DNA from: CAWARU01 sp963805795
GTDB taxonomy: Bacteria > Pseudomonadota > Gammaproteobacteria > UBA6186 > Azoamicaceae
DNA length: 64,000 bases
Assembly: GCA_963805795.1 (NCBI GenBank)
Contig: CAWDVG010000001.1
Span: 1,116,001 to 1,180,000, forward strand
Direction: 5' to 3'
Shown here: positions 1-9,613 of the stretch, one piece after another
Layout: every line of letters starts with the position of its first letter
Numbering within the stretch: position 1 is the stretch's first letter
Position numbers and translations under genes: made by a program
Notes under the pieces: model-generated
Told to the model about the DNA's origin: nothing
What the model saw: only the letters and a program-made list of their open reading frames with translations
Database searches by the model: none

Positions 1-54
1 TATAAGTATAGATAATAATTTAAATTACTTGGATAATTCTTAATTATCATTAAC

Positions 55-83
55 TTGTCGATAATCTTTGCCGATACTATCTT
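55..83 (+). promoter_or_regulatory. possible sigma70 promoter upstream of the bicupin gene
   Basis: TTGTCG at 55-60 and TATCTT at 78-83 are separated by 17 bp and lie about 20 bp ahead of the chosen start codon. Both boxes match the consensus only partly, so this is a weak prediction. Confidence 0.3.
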
Positions 84-105
84 GGCCCTATCGAGAGGAT
101 TATGT

Positions 106-1293
106 ATGATACAAAATGATGATTTAAACAAAAATTCCGCATCCCCGTCCAGCAATTCGACACAAACCATTAAACCCATTCGCGGTAATCAGGGGGGCGA
201 TATTCTAGGACCGACCAATCCGCAACGTGAAGCACAAAACCCTGATCGGCTTGCACCGCCTCAAACCGATGCTGGCACCCTACCTAACCTTAAATGGTCT
301 TTCGCAGATAGTCACATGCGGTTACTAGAAGGCGGTTGGGCAAGGCAAACTACCATTCGTGAGTTACACATCGCCTCGGAAATAGCGGGTGTGAATATGC
401 GTCTTAAAGCCGGCGCAATTCGTGAACTCCATTTTCATAAAGAATCAGAATGGGCTTACATGATTAAAGGTTCAGCACGTATTACGGCAGTCGATCAAGA
501 ATATAGAACCTTTGTGGATGATGTGAACGAAGGTGATTTGTGGTTCTTCCCCTCTGGTATTCCTCATTCTATACAAGGTATTGGAGAAGATGGCTGCGAA
601 TTTTTGCTAGCCTTTGATGATGGTCATTTTGATGAAAATGCAACTTTTCTCGTGAGTGACTGGCTTGCTCATACGCCTAAGGAAGTTCTTGCCAAAAATT
701 TTAATGTGCCAGAAAGTGCTTTTGAACATATTCCAGAAAAAGAACTCTATATTTTCCCATCAAAATTGCCAGGGCCATTGAATACCGATCGTTTAGTAGG
801 CGCAGGGCCTGTTCCCTTGTGGTTTAGCCATAGAATGTTGGCTCAAGAACCAATTAGAACAAAAAGTGGCACGCTTCGTATTACAGATTCAAGCGTATTC
901 CCAGCATCAAAAAAGATTGCCGCTGCTTTAGTCGAAGTGGAACCAGGTGGCATGCGTGAAATGCATTGGCATCCGAATGCAGACGAATGGCAGTATTACT
1001 TGTCGGGCCAGGCCAGAATGACTGTATTTGCTTCTGGAAGTGCAGCGAGTACTTTTGATTACCAAGCAGGTGATGTGGGTTATATACCCCGTTTTTATCC
1101 TCACTATGTAGAAAATACGGGTACAACAACCTTGCGATTTCTGGAGATATTTCGTAGTGACCGATTTGAAGACGTATCCTTAGCACAATGGTTAGCCCTT
1201 ACCCCGCATGATCTGGTACGGGCACATCTGAATATTGATGAATCGGTATTGGCCAATATACCCAAACATGATAAACCCATAGTACCAGATTAA
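106..1293 (+). CDS. oxdC: oxalate decarboxylase-type bicupin
   Basis: A 395-aa protein with two cupin domains. Oxalate decarboxylases convert oxalate to formate and CO2 using Mn. Each cupin carries the metal-ligand signature: HFHKESEW in the first and HWHPNADEW in the second, each followed by a distal histidine (GIPHS and YPHYVEN). The lid segment after the first cupin reads DENATFLVSDWL, keeping the glutamate at the position that separates decarboxylase from oxidase in Bacillus OxdC (SENST there). ATG 106 is preferred over an upstream TTG at 55 because GAGAGG lies 7-8 bp ahead. No signal peptide is visible, so the enzyme is probably cytoplasmic. The Mn transporter gene begins 8 bp downstream, which fits the cofactor need. 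The family call is strong; the exact substrate is inferred. Confidence 0.88.
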   Translation: MIQNDDLNKNSASPSSNSTQTIKPIRGNQGGDILGPTNPQREAQNPDRLAPPQTDAGTLPNLKWSFADSHMRLLEGGWARQTTIRELHIASEIAGVNMRLKAGAIRELHFHKESEWAYMIKGSARITAVDQEYRTFVDDVNEGDLWFFPSGIPHSIQGIGEDGCEFLLAFDDGHFDENATFLVSDWLAHTPKEVLAKNFNVPESAFEHIPEKELYIFPSKLPGPLNTDRLVGAGPVPLWFSHRMLAQEPIRTKSGTLRITDSSVFPASKKIAAALVEVEPGGMREMHWHPNADEWQYYLSGQARMTVFASGSAASTFDYQAGDVGYIPRFYPHYVENTGTTTLRFLEIFRSDRFEDVSLAQWLALTPHDLVRAHLNIDESVLANIPKHDKPIVPD

Positions 1294-1301
1294 TATTCAC
1301 C

Positions 1302-2588
1302 ATGTCTGAAGTAACTGAATTTTCTGAATTAAGCAAAAATACACAGATTAAATCCTCTATTTTAAAGCGAGGCTTTTTGCAAGGGCTGAAGTTTGCGGGT
1401 CCTGGTACTTTAGTTGCAGTTGGATACATAGATCCGGGTAATTTTGCAACGGATCTAGCTAGTGGTTCACATGCAGGCTATACGCTTCTCTCGGTCATAC
1501 TTATTTCTAGTTTAATAGCCATGCTGTTGCAAATTATGTGTGCACGCCTCGGAATTGCAACGGGAAAAGATCTCGCCGAAATGTCGCGCGAAGCATGGCC
1601 GCAATTTGCATGGCCTTTCTGGATTATTACCGAACTTTCTATCATAGCAACGGACCTTGCTGCCGTAATCGGTTCAGCCATTGCACTTAAATTATTATTT
1701 TCAGTTCCCATCATTATTGGCGTTATTCTAACAATACTGGATGTATTCCTCATTCTAGCATTAGATCGTTTTGGTTTCCACTTGCTTGAAAAACTAGTTG
1801 CAGGTTTATTATTAATTATCACCTGTGGTTTTTTTTATGAATTGGCTCTAGCAGAACCCAACATCCGTGAAGTGTTACTTGGTTTTCTGCCAACGCCAGA
1901 TATCGCATTTAAGCCAGACAATTTGTATTTGGCTATTGGCATTGTGGGTGCAACAGTAATGCCGCACAATCTTTATTTACATTCAAGTTTAGTCATAAAA
2001 CGTTGGCCAGATAGCAATAAATCTGAGGCAGCCTCAAACGCTACGTCTAACACCCTCCTTTCTTTGACTGCGGCAATGTTTCTCAATTCAGCACTGGTGG
2101 TGCTTGCCGCAAGCGCCTTCCATTACAAAGGCAACACTCATATTTCAGAAATTATGGATGCCTACCATTTATTCACTCCTGTTCTTGGGAGTTCTGCTGC
2201 TGCAGTTATTTTTGCCATTATGCTTCTAGCATCAGGACAAGGAGCAACTATTACGAGCACCTTAGCAGGACAAATTGTAATGGCGGGTTTTGTTCGACTT
2301 CAAATGAAGCCATGGTTACGGCGACTGCTAACGCGCAGCATGGCATTGATCCCTGCTTTAGTTGTGATTTTATATTTTGGCGAGAAAAAAATTACTCATC
2401 TAATGATTTGTTCACAAGTATTTTTAAGCTTGCAGTTACCTTTTGCGATGGTGTCATTATTGTTATTAACTTCAGATGCAAAACGCATGGGTCAACTAGT
2501 CAATAAAACTTGGATGAAGGTGGTGGCTTTTGTTAGTGCGATCCTGATTATACTTACAAATCTAATATTAATAATGCAGATAATATAA
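1302..2588 (+). CDS. mntH: Nramp-family divalent metal (Mn) transporter
   Basis: A 428-aa polytopic inner-membrane protein of the Nramp/MntH family, which imports Mn(II) or Fe(II) with protons. The first helix carries DPGNFATDLASG, matching the DPGN metal-binding motif. The sixth-helix motif MPHNLYLHSS, with its metal-binding methionine and histidine, is intact. About eleven hydrophobic segments cover the length, as expected for the family. It starts 8 bp after the stop of the Mn-dependent bicupin, so the two are very probably co-transcribed and functionally linked. No Mn riboswitch is visible upstream. Confidence 0.93.
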   Translation: MSEVTEFSELSKNTQIKSSILKRGFLQGLKFAGPGTLVAVGYIDPGNFATDLASGSHAGYTLLSVILISSLIAMLLQIMCARLGIATGKDLAEMSREAWPQFAWPFWIITELSIIATDLAAVIGSAIALKLLFSVPIIIGVILTILDVFLILALDRFGFHLLEKLVAGLLLIITCGFFYELALAEPNIREVLLGFLPTPDIAFKPDNLYLAIGIVGATVMPHNLYLHSSLVIKRWPDSNKSEAASNATSNTLLSLTAAMFLNSALVVLAASAFHYKGNTHISEIMDAYHLFTPVLGSSAAAVIFAIMLLASGQGATITSTLAGQIVMAGFVRLQMKPWLRRLLTRSMALIPALVVILYFGEKKITHLMICSQVFLSLQLPFAMVSLLLLTSDAKRMGQLVNKTWMKVVAFVSAILIILTNLILIMQII

Positions 2589-2760
2589 TATCCATAAAAA
2601 CTTCTATATTATTTATATAATGCTTAATATATTATTCTTTTGCTTGCTGATTATCTAGAGGCTCTATATGTCCAAAGGAATTTATTAAATTTTTTAAAGA
2701 AATTGCATTTTGTTCTATCCTAAATAATATATAATATTTTATATTCTTGGGAGAAACTGC

Positions 2761-3324
2761 ATGGAAAAAAATAGTGATAGAAATCTGAAAGATATGAAAA
2801 TTGCTATCTTGGTCACGGATGGCTTTGAGCAATCTGAAATGACTGAGCCCAAAAAAGCATTAGAAAAAGTAGGTGCAAAGCCCCATATTATTTCTCCGAA
2901 TCAAAGCAGTGTAAAAGGATGGCAACATAAAACATGGGGAGATGAATTTCCGGTGGATGTTAACTTGGACAAGGCAAAGCCCGAACAATATGAAGCTTTA
3001 GTTTTACCAGGGGGGGTTATGAATCCAGATAAGTTACGACTTTCTGAAAAAGCCATTGCATTTATTAAACACTTTGTGGATAAACATAAACCTATCGCAG
3101 CTATTTGCCATGGACCTTGGACACTGATTAATGCCCATGGGGTAAAAGGAAAAACCCTAACTTCTTGGCCTTCAATAAAAGCCGACCTACAAAATGCAGG
3201 GGCACATTGGCAAGATAAAGAAGTCGTTAGAGATGAAAACTTAGTTACCAGTCGAAAACCAGATGATTTGCCGGCCTTTAATGAACAAATGATTGATTTG
3301 TTTGCATCCAAGTTTAAGCATTAA
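2761..3324 (+). CDS. DJ-1/PfpI family protein (YhbO/PfpI-like)
   Basis: A 187-aa single-domain protein of the DJ-1/PfpI superfamily, whose members act as glyoxalases/deglycases or stress chaperones. It starts with the typical KIAILVTDGFEQSEM strand-loop, has LPGGVMNPD, and the nucleophile elbow AICHGPWTLI containing the reactive cysteine. GGGAGA lies about 8 bp before ATG 2761. A TATAAT-like box occurs in the AT-rich leader at 2730-2735, but no convincing -35 box pairs with it. The gene is convergent with the large minus-strand gene that ends at 3404. No signal peptide, so it is cytoplasmic. Confidence 0.9.
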   Translation: MEKNSDRNLKDMKIAILVTDGFEQSEMTEPKKALEKVGAKPHIISPNQSSVKGWQHKTWGDEFPVDVNLDKAKPEQYEALVLPGGVMNPDKLRLSEKAIAFIKHFVDKHKPIAAICHGPWTLINAHGVKGKTLTSWPSIKADLQNAGAHWQDKEVVRDENLVTSRKPDDLPAFNEQMIDLFASKFKH

Positions 3325-3403
3325 TTGCCGAATTTTCATAGTTTCAAGGATTCCAGCCTACGAGCTGAACATTTATTAATTTTTATTTGGATTATTTTTT
3401 TTC

Positions 3404-5776
3404 TTACTTAAACTTTGGGACATTGTGATTACTTGGGTGCACTTGCTCTCCACTCTTATCCTGTTTTAAATTGGATCTGACTAGGGATGCTGTAGGGACT
3501 GGAGAGTGATTCTGTTGCTTATTTTTTTCTAAATCTTCTGAATTTCTTTCTATATTAGCCATTCGATTTGCCATATTAGCCGACAATTCGATATTTGCTC
3601 GCCGATCTTCAATAGCTGGAGTAGTCTTTATATTAAAATATTTTTTTATGCGATCTATTTTGGATGCTCCACTGGTTTGATTCATAAAAAAATTATCGAA
3701 GAATTCTATTCCAGTTTTTTTTCCGTTAAAATGAGCTAGATCGTCCAATCTCACATTATGACCTCCTTCAACGTTTGTCGCATGCATTTTATTATATTTC
3801 TTTAATTCCTTTTTTTGCGCGTCTGTTAAGGGAAGCAGATTAATTTCTTTCTTTAACTGCCTTCTTTCCTGCTTCATAAATTCATCTACATGTAACGAGG
3901 CGCTATGATGAATGATGCCATCTTCAAATTGAGAGGTTGATTGTTGTTTCCTTCTAACATCTTTTATACCTCTAGCCACAAGGTATTCTTTATGAGTATT
4001 TGGAATGGATCTATAGGCGCTGGCGGCATCAATTTCATAGCTTGATAACTTTAGTAGCCCTTTAACAATAGGTGCGATGAACAAATCGACTAACTTATTT
4101 AAAAATTTATATCCTCCAGTACTTTTGTTACTTTTAATAAATCCAACGGCTGCTTTAGTTAGGGTAGAAAACGATCTGTCGTTAAAAAGATATATTTTTT
4201 GTCCTTGTTTATGGAAATGTTCTGCCACTAACGTTGCAATACTACCGCCTAGAGAACGGCCACTTAAGGTTATTTGTGAAGCGGGTATTCCTTCAGATAA
4301 TAATCTTTGCACTTGTGCAATACCATCTTGAACGAGTTTATCCTTAGATGAAGGTGTCCCCAAACTCTCTCCCACGCCACGATAATTAAATCCAATCACA
4401 TTGCACTTAAGTCTCCCTGCAGTTGAAGTCAGTGAATTCAGCTCGTCTTCATAATGCGTTGCATTAGCGTTAAAATTAATAATAAATTTTTGTTTTTTTC
4501 TTTCCTTTTCACCTTGAGTTTTGGAACTAATTTCTAAAGTATCTAGCTCAGCAGAATCGAAGGTTTCAGATATTTTCACTTTTACTTTTGTAAAAGAATA
4601 TAGTTTTGGGTCCGAACTCAAAACCTTGTCCCGAAGTAACTCTTTTCGATTTTTTGTATCAGTTTGGGCAGGCAAAATGAGTTTACTGATAAAACCAAAA
4701 GGCCAAAGTGCTTTTTTAAAATCAATATATTCAGGAGGTTTTATCGGCCAGCCAACTACTTTTGATAGTAACCTGGAAGACCCTATAACACCATCGGTAA
4801 ATGCAATACCAATGCCAGATATAAAGGTAAAAGCCGCAGCAGTAGTATTATTTATAACAAATTTGATGGGTTCCCAAATCCATCCTACTGTTCCTAAATA
4901 GACTTTCTCTTTTGCTGACATAGGTTTAGGAGAATCTATGAACTCTTTATTTTGCACTATTCTTGTCGGATAAGCTTCAGTTATTTTGTTTAATAAATTA
5001 TTTTTAATTTCACTACTTAATTTTGTATTGACCAATATCTGAAATTTAAATTTGTCCATCTGTTCATAATGTTCTGGGTCAAATGGAAATCTGAGGTTCA
5101 ATAGGCCATTTATTGCTATCATATTGCCTGTTGATAGATTTTTAGTTAATAACTCCGTTACAGCTCTAAATCCTAAGGGTATGGAGTGACTCTTAATAAC
5201 CTTCAAAGCGTTATCCCATCCCTCGGAATCTAGATCATTAGACTTTAAATAATCTTGCATGTAGATGGACATCGCATGTTTATCAATTCCATGTTTGTCA
5301 ATATCGTCACTCCTAGCAGCACTAAATAGGATATCCATATTATCTAAATTTTCTTCTGTTCTATTGGCAATCTTCAGTATTTCACTAAACCAATTTTTTG
5401 GTAAAGAAAAGGATTTAGCATGATCTAACAAAACCTCAATCTTTTTGGAATTATGAGCTAAATTTTGCTGCGATCCCGAAATCAATGGAATCAATAGAGT
5501 AAATATATCAATTGGAATATTTGCATCTTTAATAGCTCCCATGAATAATGCGTCTATAACTCTTTCACTATTTTTCTTTTTTAATATTTCAGAAATAAAA
5601 TCACTGAATGCTTGAGTTAAGGCGCTTGGATATTTTTTATTTATTTTATGATTTTTTATTTGATTAAAAAATTCCTGAATCCTATTATTAATCTTTTTAT
5701 TATCACTCAGAAAAAACTCTTCTGTCAAAGCAGAATTGAGACTTCTAAATTCGGGGTATTCATTAGAAAGTGCCAC
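3404..5776 (-). CDS. large alpha/beta-hydrolase protein, candidate secreted effector
   Basis: A 790-aa protein. Residues 1-290 are alpha-helical with no recognised domain. A hydrophobic stretch follows near 300-345. An alpha/beta-hydrolase core starts around 430: the strand-turn NVIGFNYRGVGES, then the nucleophile elbow LSGRSLGGS with Ser508. A candidate catalytic histidine is in EGGHNV near 700. The C-terminal ~100 residues are polar and probably disordered. Size and layout resemble the SidB/SdbA group of Legionella effectors, but that comparison is from memory and unverified. No N-terminal signal peptide, which fits translocation by a type IV system better than Sec export. Its substrate cannot be read from the sequence. 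It is monocistronic, with about 175 bp of AT-rich spacer to rlmD. Confidence 0.7.
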   Translation of the reverse strand: MALSNEYPEFRSLNSALTEEFFLSDNKKINNRIQEFFNQIKNHKINKKYPSALTQAFSDFISEILKKKNSERVIDALFMGAIKDANIPIDIFTLLIPLISGSQQNLAHNSKKIEVLLDHAKSFSLPKNWFSEILKIANRTEENLDNMDILFSAARSDDIDKHGIDKHAMSIYMQDYLKSNDLDSEGWDNALKVIKSHSIPLGFRAVTELLTKNLSTGNMIAINGLLNLRFPFDPEHYEQMDKFKFQILVNTKLSSEIKNNLLNKITEAYPTRIVQNKEFIDSPKPMSAKEKVYLGTVGWIWEPIKFVINNTTAAAFTFISGIGIAFTDGVIGSSRLLSKVVGWPIKPPEYIDFKKALWPFGFISKLILPAQTDTKNRKELLRDKVLSSDPKLYSFTKVKVKISETFDSAELDTLEISSKTQGEKERKKQKFIINFNANATHYEDELNSLTSTAGRLKCNVIGFNYRGVGESLGTPSSKDKLVQDGIAQVQRLLSEGIPASQITLSGRSLGGSIATLVAEHFHKQGQKIYLFNDRSFSTLTKAAVGFIKSNKSTGGYKFLNKLVDLFIAPIVKGLLKLSSYEIDAASAYRSIPNTHKEYLVARGIKDVRRKQQSTSQFEDGIIHHSASLHVDEFMKQERRQLKKEINLLPLTDAQKKELKKYNKMHATNVEGGHNVRLDDLAHFNGKKTGIEFFDNFFMNQTSGASKIDRIKKYFNIKTTPAIEDRRANIELSANMANRMANIERNSEDLEKNKQQNHSPVPTASLVRSNLKQDKSGEQVHPSNHNVPKFK

Positions 5777-5951
5777 TTAAGAGCCTCCATTTACCATTGA
5801 TTTTTAATAATTTTTAGACAATTTAGTAATGGAAATGTTCCAAAAAGTGGGACAATCAAAATTTCAATAGTTTTTTTAAAACATGGTTAAAATCTTATTT
5901 TTTCTTATTTATGTTTATTATCTTTGCAAAAAAACGTGAATAATCCCTCAG

Positions 5952-7289
5952 TTAGGATAATTGCAAATAAGCTATAGATTCAATATGTGCGGTTTGAGGA
6001 AACATATCTAGAATACCCACTGATGTTAATTTATAGCCTTTTTTGGTTAAAATCCCTATATCTCGAGCCAAAGTCGCGGGATCACAAGAAACATAAACAA
6101 TCGATTTTGCCTCAAAATTTGGAATCGTTTTCATTAATTCTAGAGCACCTGCTCTTGGAGGATCGAGCAAGATTTTATCATATTTTTTTTGTGCCCATAT
6201 TTGGTTCATAATGGGCTTATTTAGATTGCTGTTAAAAAAATCTATATTTTGAATTCCATTTAATTTTGCATTTTCATAACCTTTTTCAACTAATGTGGAG
6301 CTCCCTTCTATAGCTATTACATGACCTGCCTTTTTCGCTAATGGGAGTGAAAAATTTCCTAAGCCACAATATAAATCTAAAACTAAATCATCGGAGGTTG
6401 GATTAAGTAATACCATTACATGGGAAATCATGGCTTGATTCATTTCCGAATTCACTTGAATAAAATCTAAAGGATGAAATAGTAGTTTTAGATCAAATTT
6501 GGGTAAACTATAGCTTAAATGTTCTGATTGTCGCGGTCCCCATAATAAATCGGCCGGATAATGACCTTGCTCTGAATGATCATTTTTAAGCTGTAAATAA
6601 AGAAAAAGATCTTTTTCTCTAGCAAAGTCCTCTAATAAGTTTTGATCCTCTGCCTGAAAGGTTTTAACATGTTGAATGACCACTGCTATATCATTGTCTC
6701 CCATCGATATAATAAGCTCTGTAATGGAACGATTGGCGACTAAACGCTCAATGAGAGCCTGCAACGGAGGAATGAGTTGAGATAGTTTTGGGGTTAATAC
6801 TTCACAGTTCAGAATAGGAGCTATTATATGACTCGATTTTACTTTATAGCCTAACTCTATTTTTTGACTTTTTACATTATAATGAACACCTAATCGTGCC
6901 CTACGACGATATTGATAGGGTGCTCCCTGCAGCGGAGCTAACACAATTTCAGGCGTCACCAAACCAAAATGCTTCAGTTGTTTAAGCAATAATTTTTGTT
7001 TAACTTGAATTTGATCAGTAGCAGTCACATGTTGAAAAGCACAGCCCCCGCAAGTCTGATAATATTGGCATAAGGGCTCCGTTCTAGTTGAGGAAGATCT
7101 TATGATTTTAGTTGTACGTCCGAGATCATATTTCGATTTCTTTTTTAAATACCTAAAATTTACAATCTCTGTAGGGATCCCACCCTCAATAAATACAGTT
7201 TTTCCATGAACTTTAGCTATTCCTAAGCCATCATGCGAAAAATCAATAATTTCTGCCAGCATTTCTTCATTCATAGAATCTGGGGCCAT
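5952..7289 (-). CDS. rlmD: 23S rRNA (uracil-1939-C5)-methyltransferase
   Basis: A 445-aa protein of the RumA/RlmD family, which methylates U1939 of 23S rRNA with SAM. An N-terminal TRAM-like region is followed by the Fe-S cluster cysteines C74, C80, C83 (in TCGGCAFQH) and C162. The SAM-binding loop is DLYCGLGNFSLPLA. DPPRAGA and the catalytic-cysteine motif VSCDPATLARD are intact. Length is typical. The start at 7289 has a nearby GGAG, though the spacing is short; an internal ATG six codons in lacks a ribosome site. It begins 13 bp after the stop of the Sel1-repeat gene and is probably co-transcribed with it. Confidence 0.95.
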   Translation of the reverse strand: MAPDSMNEEMLAEIIDFSHDGLGIAKVHGKTVFIEGGIPTEIVNFRYLKKKSKYDLGRTTKIIRSSSTRTEPLCQYYQTCGGCAFQHVTATDQIQVKQKLLLKQLKHFGLVTPEIVLAPLQGAPYQYRRRARLGVHYNVKSQKIELGYKVKSSHIIAPILNCEVLTPKLSQLIPPLQALIERLVANRSITELIISMGDNDIAVVIQHVKTFQAEDQNLLEDFAREKDLFLYLQLKNDHSEQGHYPADLLWGPRQSEHLSYSLPKFDLKLLFHPLDFIQVNSEMNQAMISHVMVLLNPTSDDLVLDLYCGLGNFSLPLAKKAGHVIAIEGSSTLVEKGYENAKLNGIQNIDFFNSNLNKPIMNQIWAQKKYDKILLDPPRAGALELMKTIPNFEAKSIVYVSCDPATLARDIGILTKKGYKLTSVGILDMFPQTAHIESIAYLQLS

Positions 7290-7302
7290 GTCTCCAACCT
7301 AT

Positions 7303-9210
7303 TCATCGTTTTTGTTTCTTAAGTAAGGGTTCACCTGTTTTACCTCTTTGCATATTTGCAACGCTAGGTTTTGGGTCTATATTATCCGTTAAGGTAGAAC
7401 TAGCAGCCTTTTTATTCTTGGTAAATATGCTTGCCTGTTCCCCATTTTCACGCAGTTTTTGATGCATACTCAATAATTCTCTTTCCTTTTTAGATTCGCA
7501 AACTCTATCACTCCCGGGTCCCTGACCAAAACGTCGTTTAAAAGAAGTGATTATCTCAACACTCGCTGATGAAACGACTTCTGCAGCGCTATTAGGTTCT
7601 GCAACCACATTTTTAGCTTGAGGTTCTGAGGCGATTTTTCTATCAGATGCATCGGGCGCTTTTTGTTTTGCTGCTGGGACGGCATCCCCATTCTGTTTTT
7701 CATTATTGGGCAAAATATTAGGTTTGCTAGCGCTTTCAATTGCAGCGGTAAAATGTGGCGCCATGCCCTTTTTATTTTTATTTTCTATTACTGCAGTGGG
7801 CTTTATAGGTTTATTTTGTATATTTCTTTTATAGGACTCAGGAATACCAAACTGGTTTTCAATACACCAAATGATTAATTTTCTTGCAGTCATTTCTCCT
7901 AGAATAGATGCTTTCATAAGCCAGTGAAAAGCTGCAGCAGCATTTTCTTCGCCTTTTGGGACACCGATATTTTTTTTATAATAAACGGCTAAATTTCGTT
8001 GTGCTATTGCATAGCCTGCCTCAGCAGACTTTTTCATCCATTTAAAGGCTAGTTCCTGGTCTGTAGCACGAGCAGCGTTGGACTGGTTATTTTCTTCTTT
8101 TACTCTTCCTTCGCAATATAATAATGCCAGCAAATATTGTGCCGGTGCATAATTAAGTTCAGCAGCTTTTTTAAATAGTTTTATGCCCTCTTGTTCATTT
8201 TGTTCAACATGAATGCCATCTATATAGCAACGCGCAATATGAAATTTCTCTTTGGCGCACTTATGAGAATTTTGACTGGCTAGCGCTCGTTCTTTATATT
8301 TATTAAATTGAACGATATTATTTTCAAAAAATTCCAAATCTTTATAAACAAATCTAACATTTTTGGCTACTGCCATTTCTTCTACTTGCTTTACAAATTG
8401 TTCGGGAGTCGTCAATTCTAAGCCTTCTGGATTAAAATCGTATGATATCTGTAAAGCATTACAAACATCTAACCCCATTTTAGCCTTCATCTCTCCAGAT
8501 TCAAATGCTTTTTTGAACCAAAAATAGGCAAATAATAAATTGTCTGCGGAAGGGTCAACACCTATACTCTTCAAATAGCAATTTGCAAGATAATTTTGGG
8601 CCATCGAATGTCCAGCTTTTGCGGCCTTTTGCAATAATGTAAAACCGATCTGTTCGTTTTTTGTACTTTTTAGAATGGGATTATGGAAATAATGTCGTGC
8701 TAAATTATATTGAGCAGGCGCATATTCACCACTCTCTAATAGCTTTTGATACCAAGCAATAGAAACAGAATGTTTTTTATTAACGTGAATCCCCTCTTCG
8801 TAACATCTTGCTATATCAAACTGTGCTAAGACGTTACCCTCTTTTGCTAAAGTATGTAGCCTGATTAATTCATTTTTATCGATTTTTATTAATTCAGATA
8901 AAGGCTTAAATTTAAATTTATTTGAGAGATTATATTCCGAGGTTTCAGATGTTTGAATTGTTTTGACCGGTATCCTTGATCGACCTACTTCTTCACTGAA
9001 TTTTTTTTCTTTTTTTTGCTTTTCTTGTACTTGCTTTTGTTTCTCTTTTTCTTTTTCCAGGTTGTCTGCCATCATTTTTTCACGACGCTCTCTGGCCATT
9101 TGTAAGTCTCGCATAGCTGATTCAAATAGGCGTTTGTTTTCACTAGCCCTATATTGTGCATGTTGTTCAGCTTCCATTTGTGCCTCTAACAGCTTACTTT
9201 TTCTTGGCAT
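7303..9210 (-). CDS. Sel1-repeat protein with N-terminal coiled coil
   Basis: A 635-aa protein. Residues 1-80 are highly charged (Lys/Glu/Gln/Arg-rich) and predicted coiled coil. About six Sel1-like repeats follow between residues ~125 and 440, seen as recurring A-x-x-x-L-A-x-x-Y and A-x-x-W-x-x-K-A-A-x-x-G patterns. The last 170 residues are low complexity and end in a basic LLKKQKR cluster. Sel1 repeats mediate protein-protein contacts and are common in Legionellales effectors. The basic tail could act as a nuclear-localisation-like signal, which is speculation. GGAGCAAGCA precedes the ATG. Being upstream of rlmD on the same strand with a 13-bp gap suggests shared transcription without shared function. 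Confidence 0.75.
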   Translation of the reverse strand: MPRKSKLLEAQMEAEQHAQYRASENKRLFESAMRDLQMARERREKMMADNLEKEKEKQKQVQEKQKKEKKFSEEVGRSRIPVKTIQTSETSEYNLSNKFKFKPLSELIKIDKNELIRLHTLAKEGNVLAQFDIARCYEEGIHVNKKHSVSIAWYQKLLESGEYAPAQYNLARHYFHNPILKSTKNEQIGFTLLQKAAKAGHSMAQNYLANCYLKSIGVDPSADNLLFAYFWFKKAFESGEMKAKMGLDVCNALQISYDFNPEGLELTTPEQFVKQVEEMAVAKNVRFVYKDLEFFENNIVQFNKYKERALASQNSHKCAKEKFHIARCYIDGIHVEQNEQEGIKLFKKAAELNYAPAQYLLALLYCEGRVKEENNQSNAARATDQELAFKWMKKSAEAGYAIAQRNLAVYYKKNIGVPKGEENAAAAFHWLMKASILGEMTARKLIIWCIENQFGIPESYKRNIQNKPIKPTAVIENKNKKGMAPHFTAAIESASKPNILPNNEKQNGDAVPAAKQKAPDASDRKIASEPQAKNVVAEPNSAAEVVSSASVEIITSFKRRFGQGPGSDRVCESKKERELLSMHQKLRENGEQASIFTKNKKAASSTLTDNIDPKPSVANMQRGKTGEPLLKKQKR

Positions 9211-9613
9211 TGCTTGCTCCTGAATTCTTGATTTATCTGTTCAATAAATATGTCGACTAACTAGATATAATATAATGACAACTTTCACTTCTTCTGCAGT
9301 TCCTGTAACATATACCATATATCAAAGTACTAAGGGAATATGAAGACAATTTTTTCGCAATAAATTGCACACGTACAAAGATTCCATAGATTTTGGTATT
9401 CACCTGTCATATCCACCAGCAAATAAATGAGAGCAAACACTGTTGGGCTTTTGGTCTTTTCAGCTTATTCAAAATGTTCTATTCTATTCATAAGGTTTAG
9501 TTCAATTTTGGTAATCTATACCCAAAGCATTTCAAGTTGCGACAAGGTGACAGCTTCTGATTGCAGCGCAGCATTTCTAAGCTCTTCTTCCTATTATTGT
9601 AAGGATGACCAAC
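9211..9613. other. 403-bp intergenic region, no supported gene
   Basis: This stretch separates the divergently transcribed Sel1-repeat gene and pirin gene. It is AT-rich and must hold both promoters. An ATATAATATAATG run at about 9266-9278 could contribute a -10 box, but I cannot pair it confidently. Short open frames here have no ribosome site and no protein-like composition. Confidence 0.4.
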
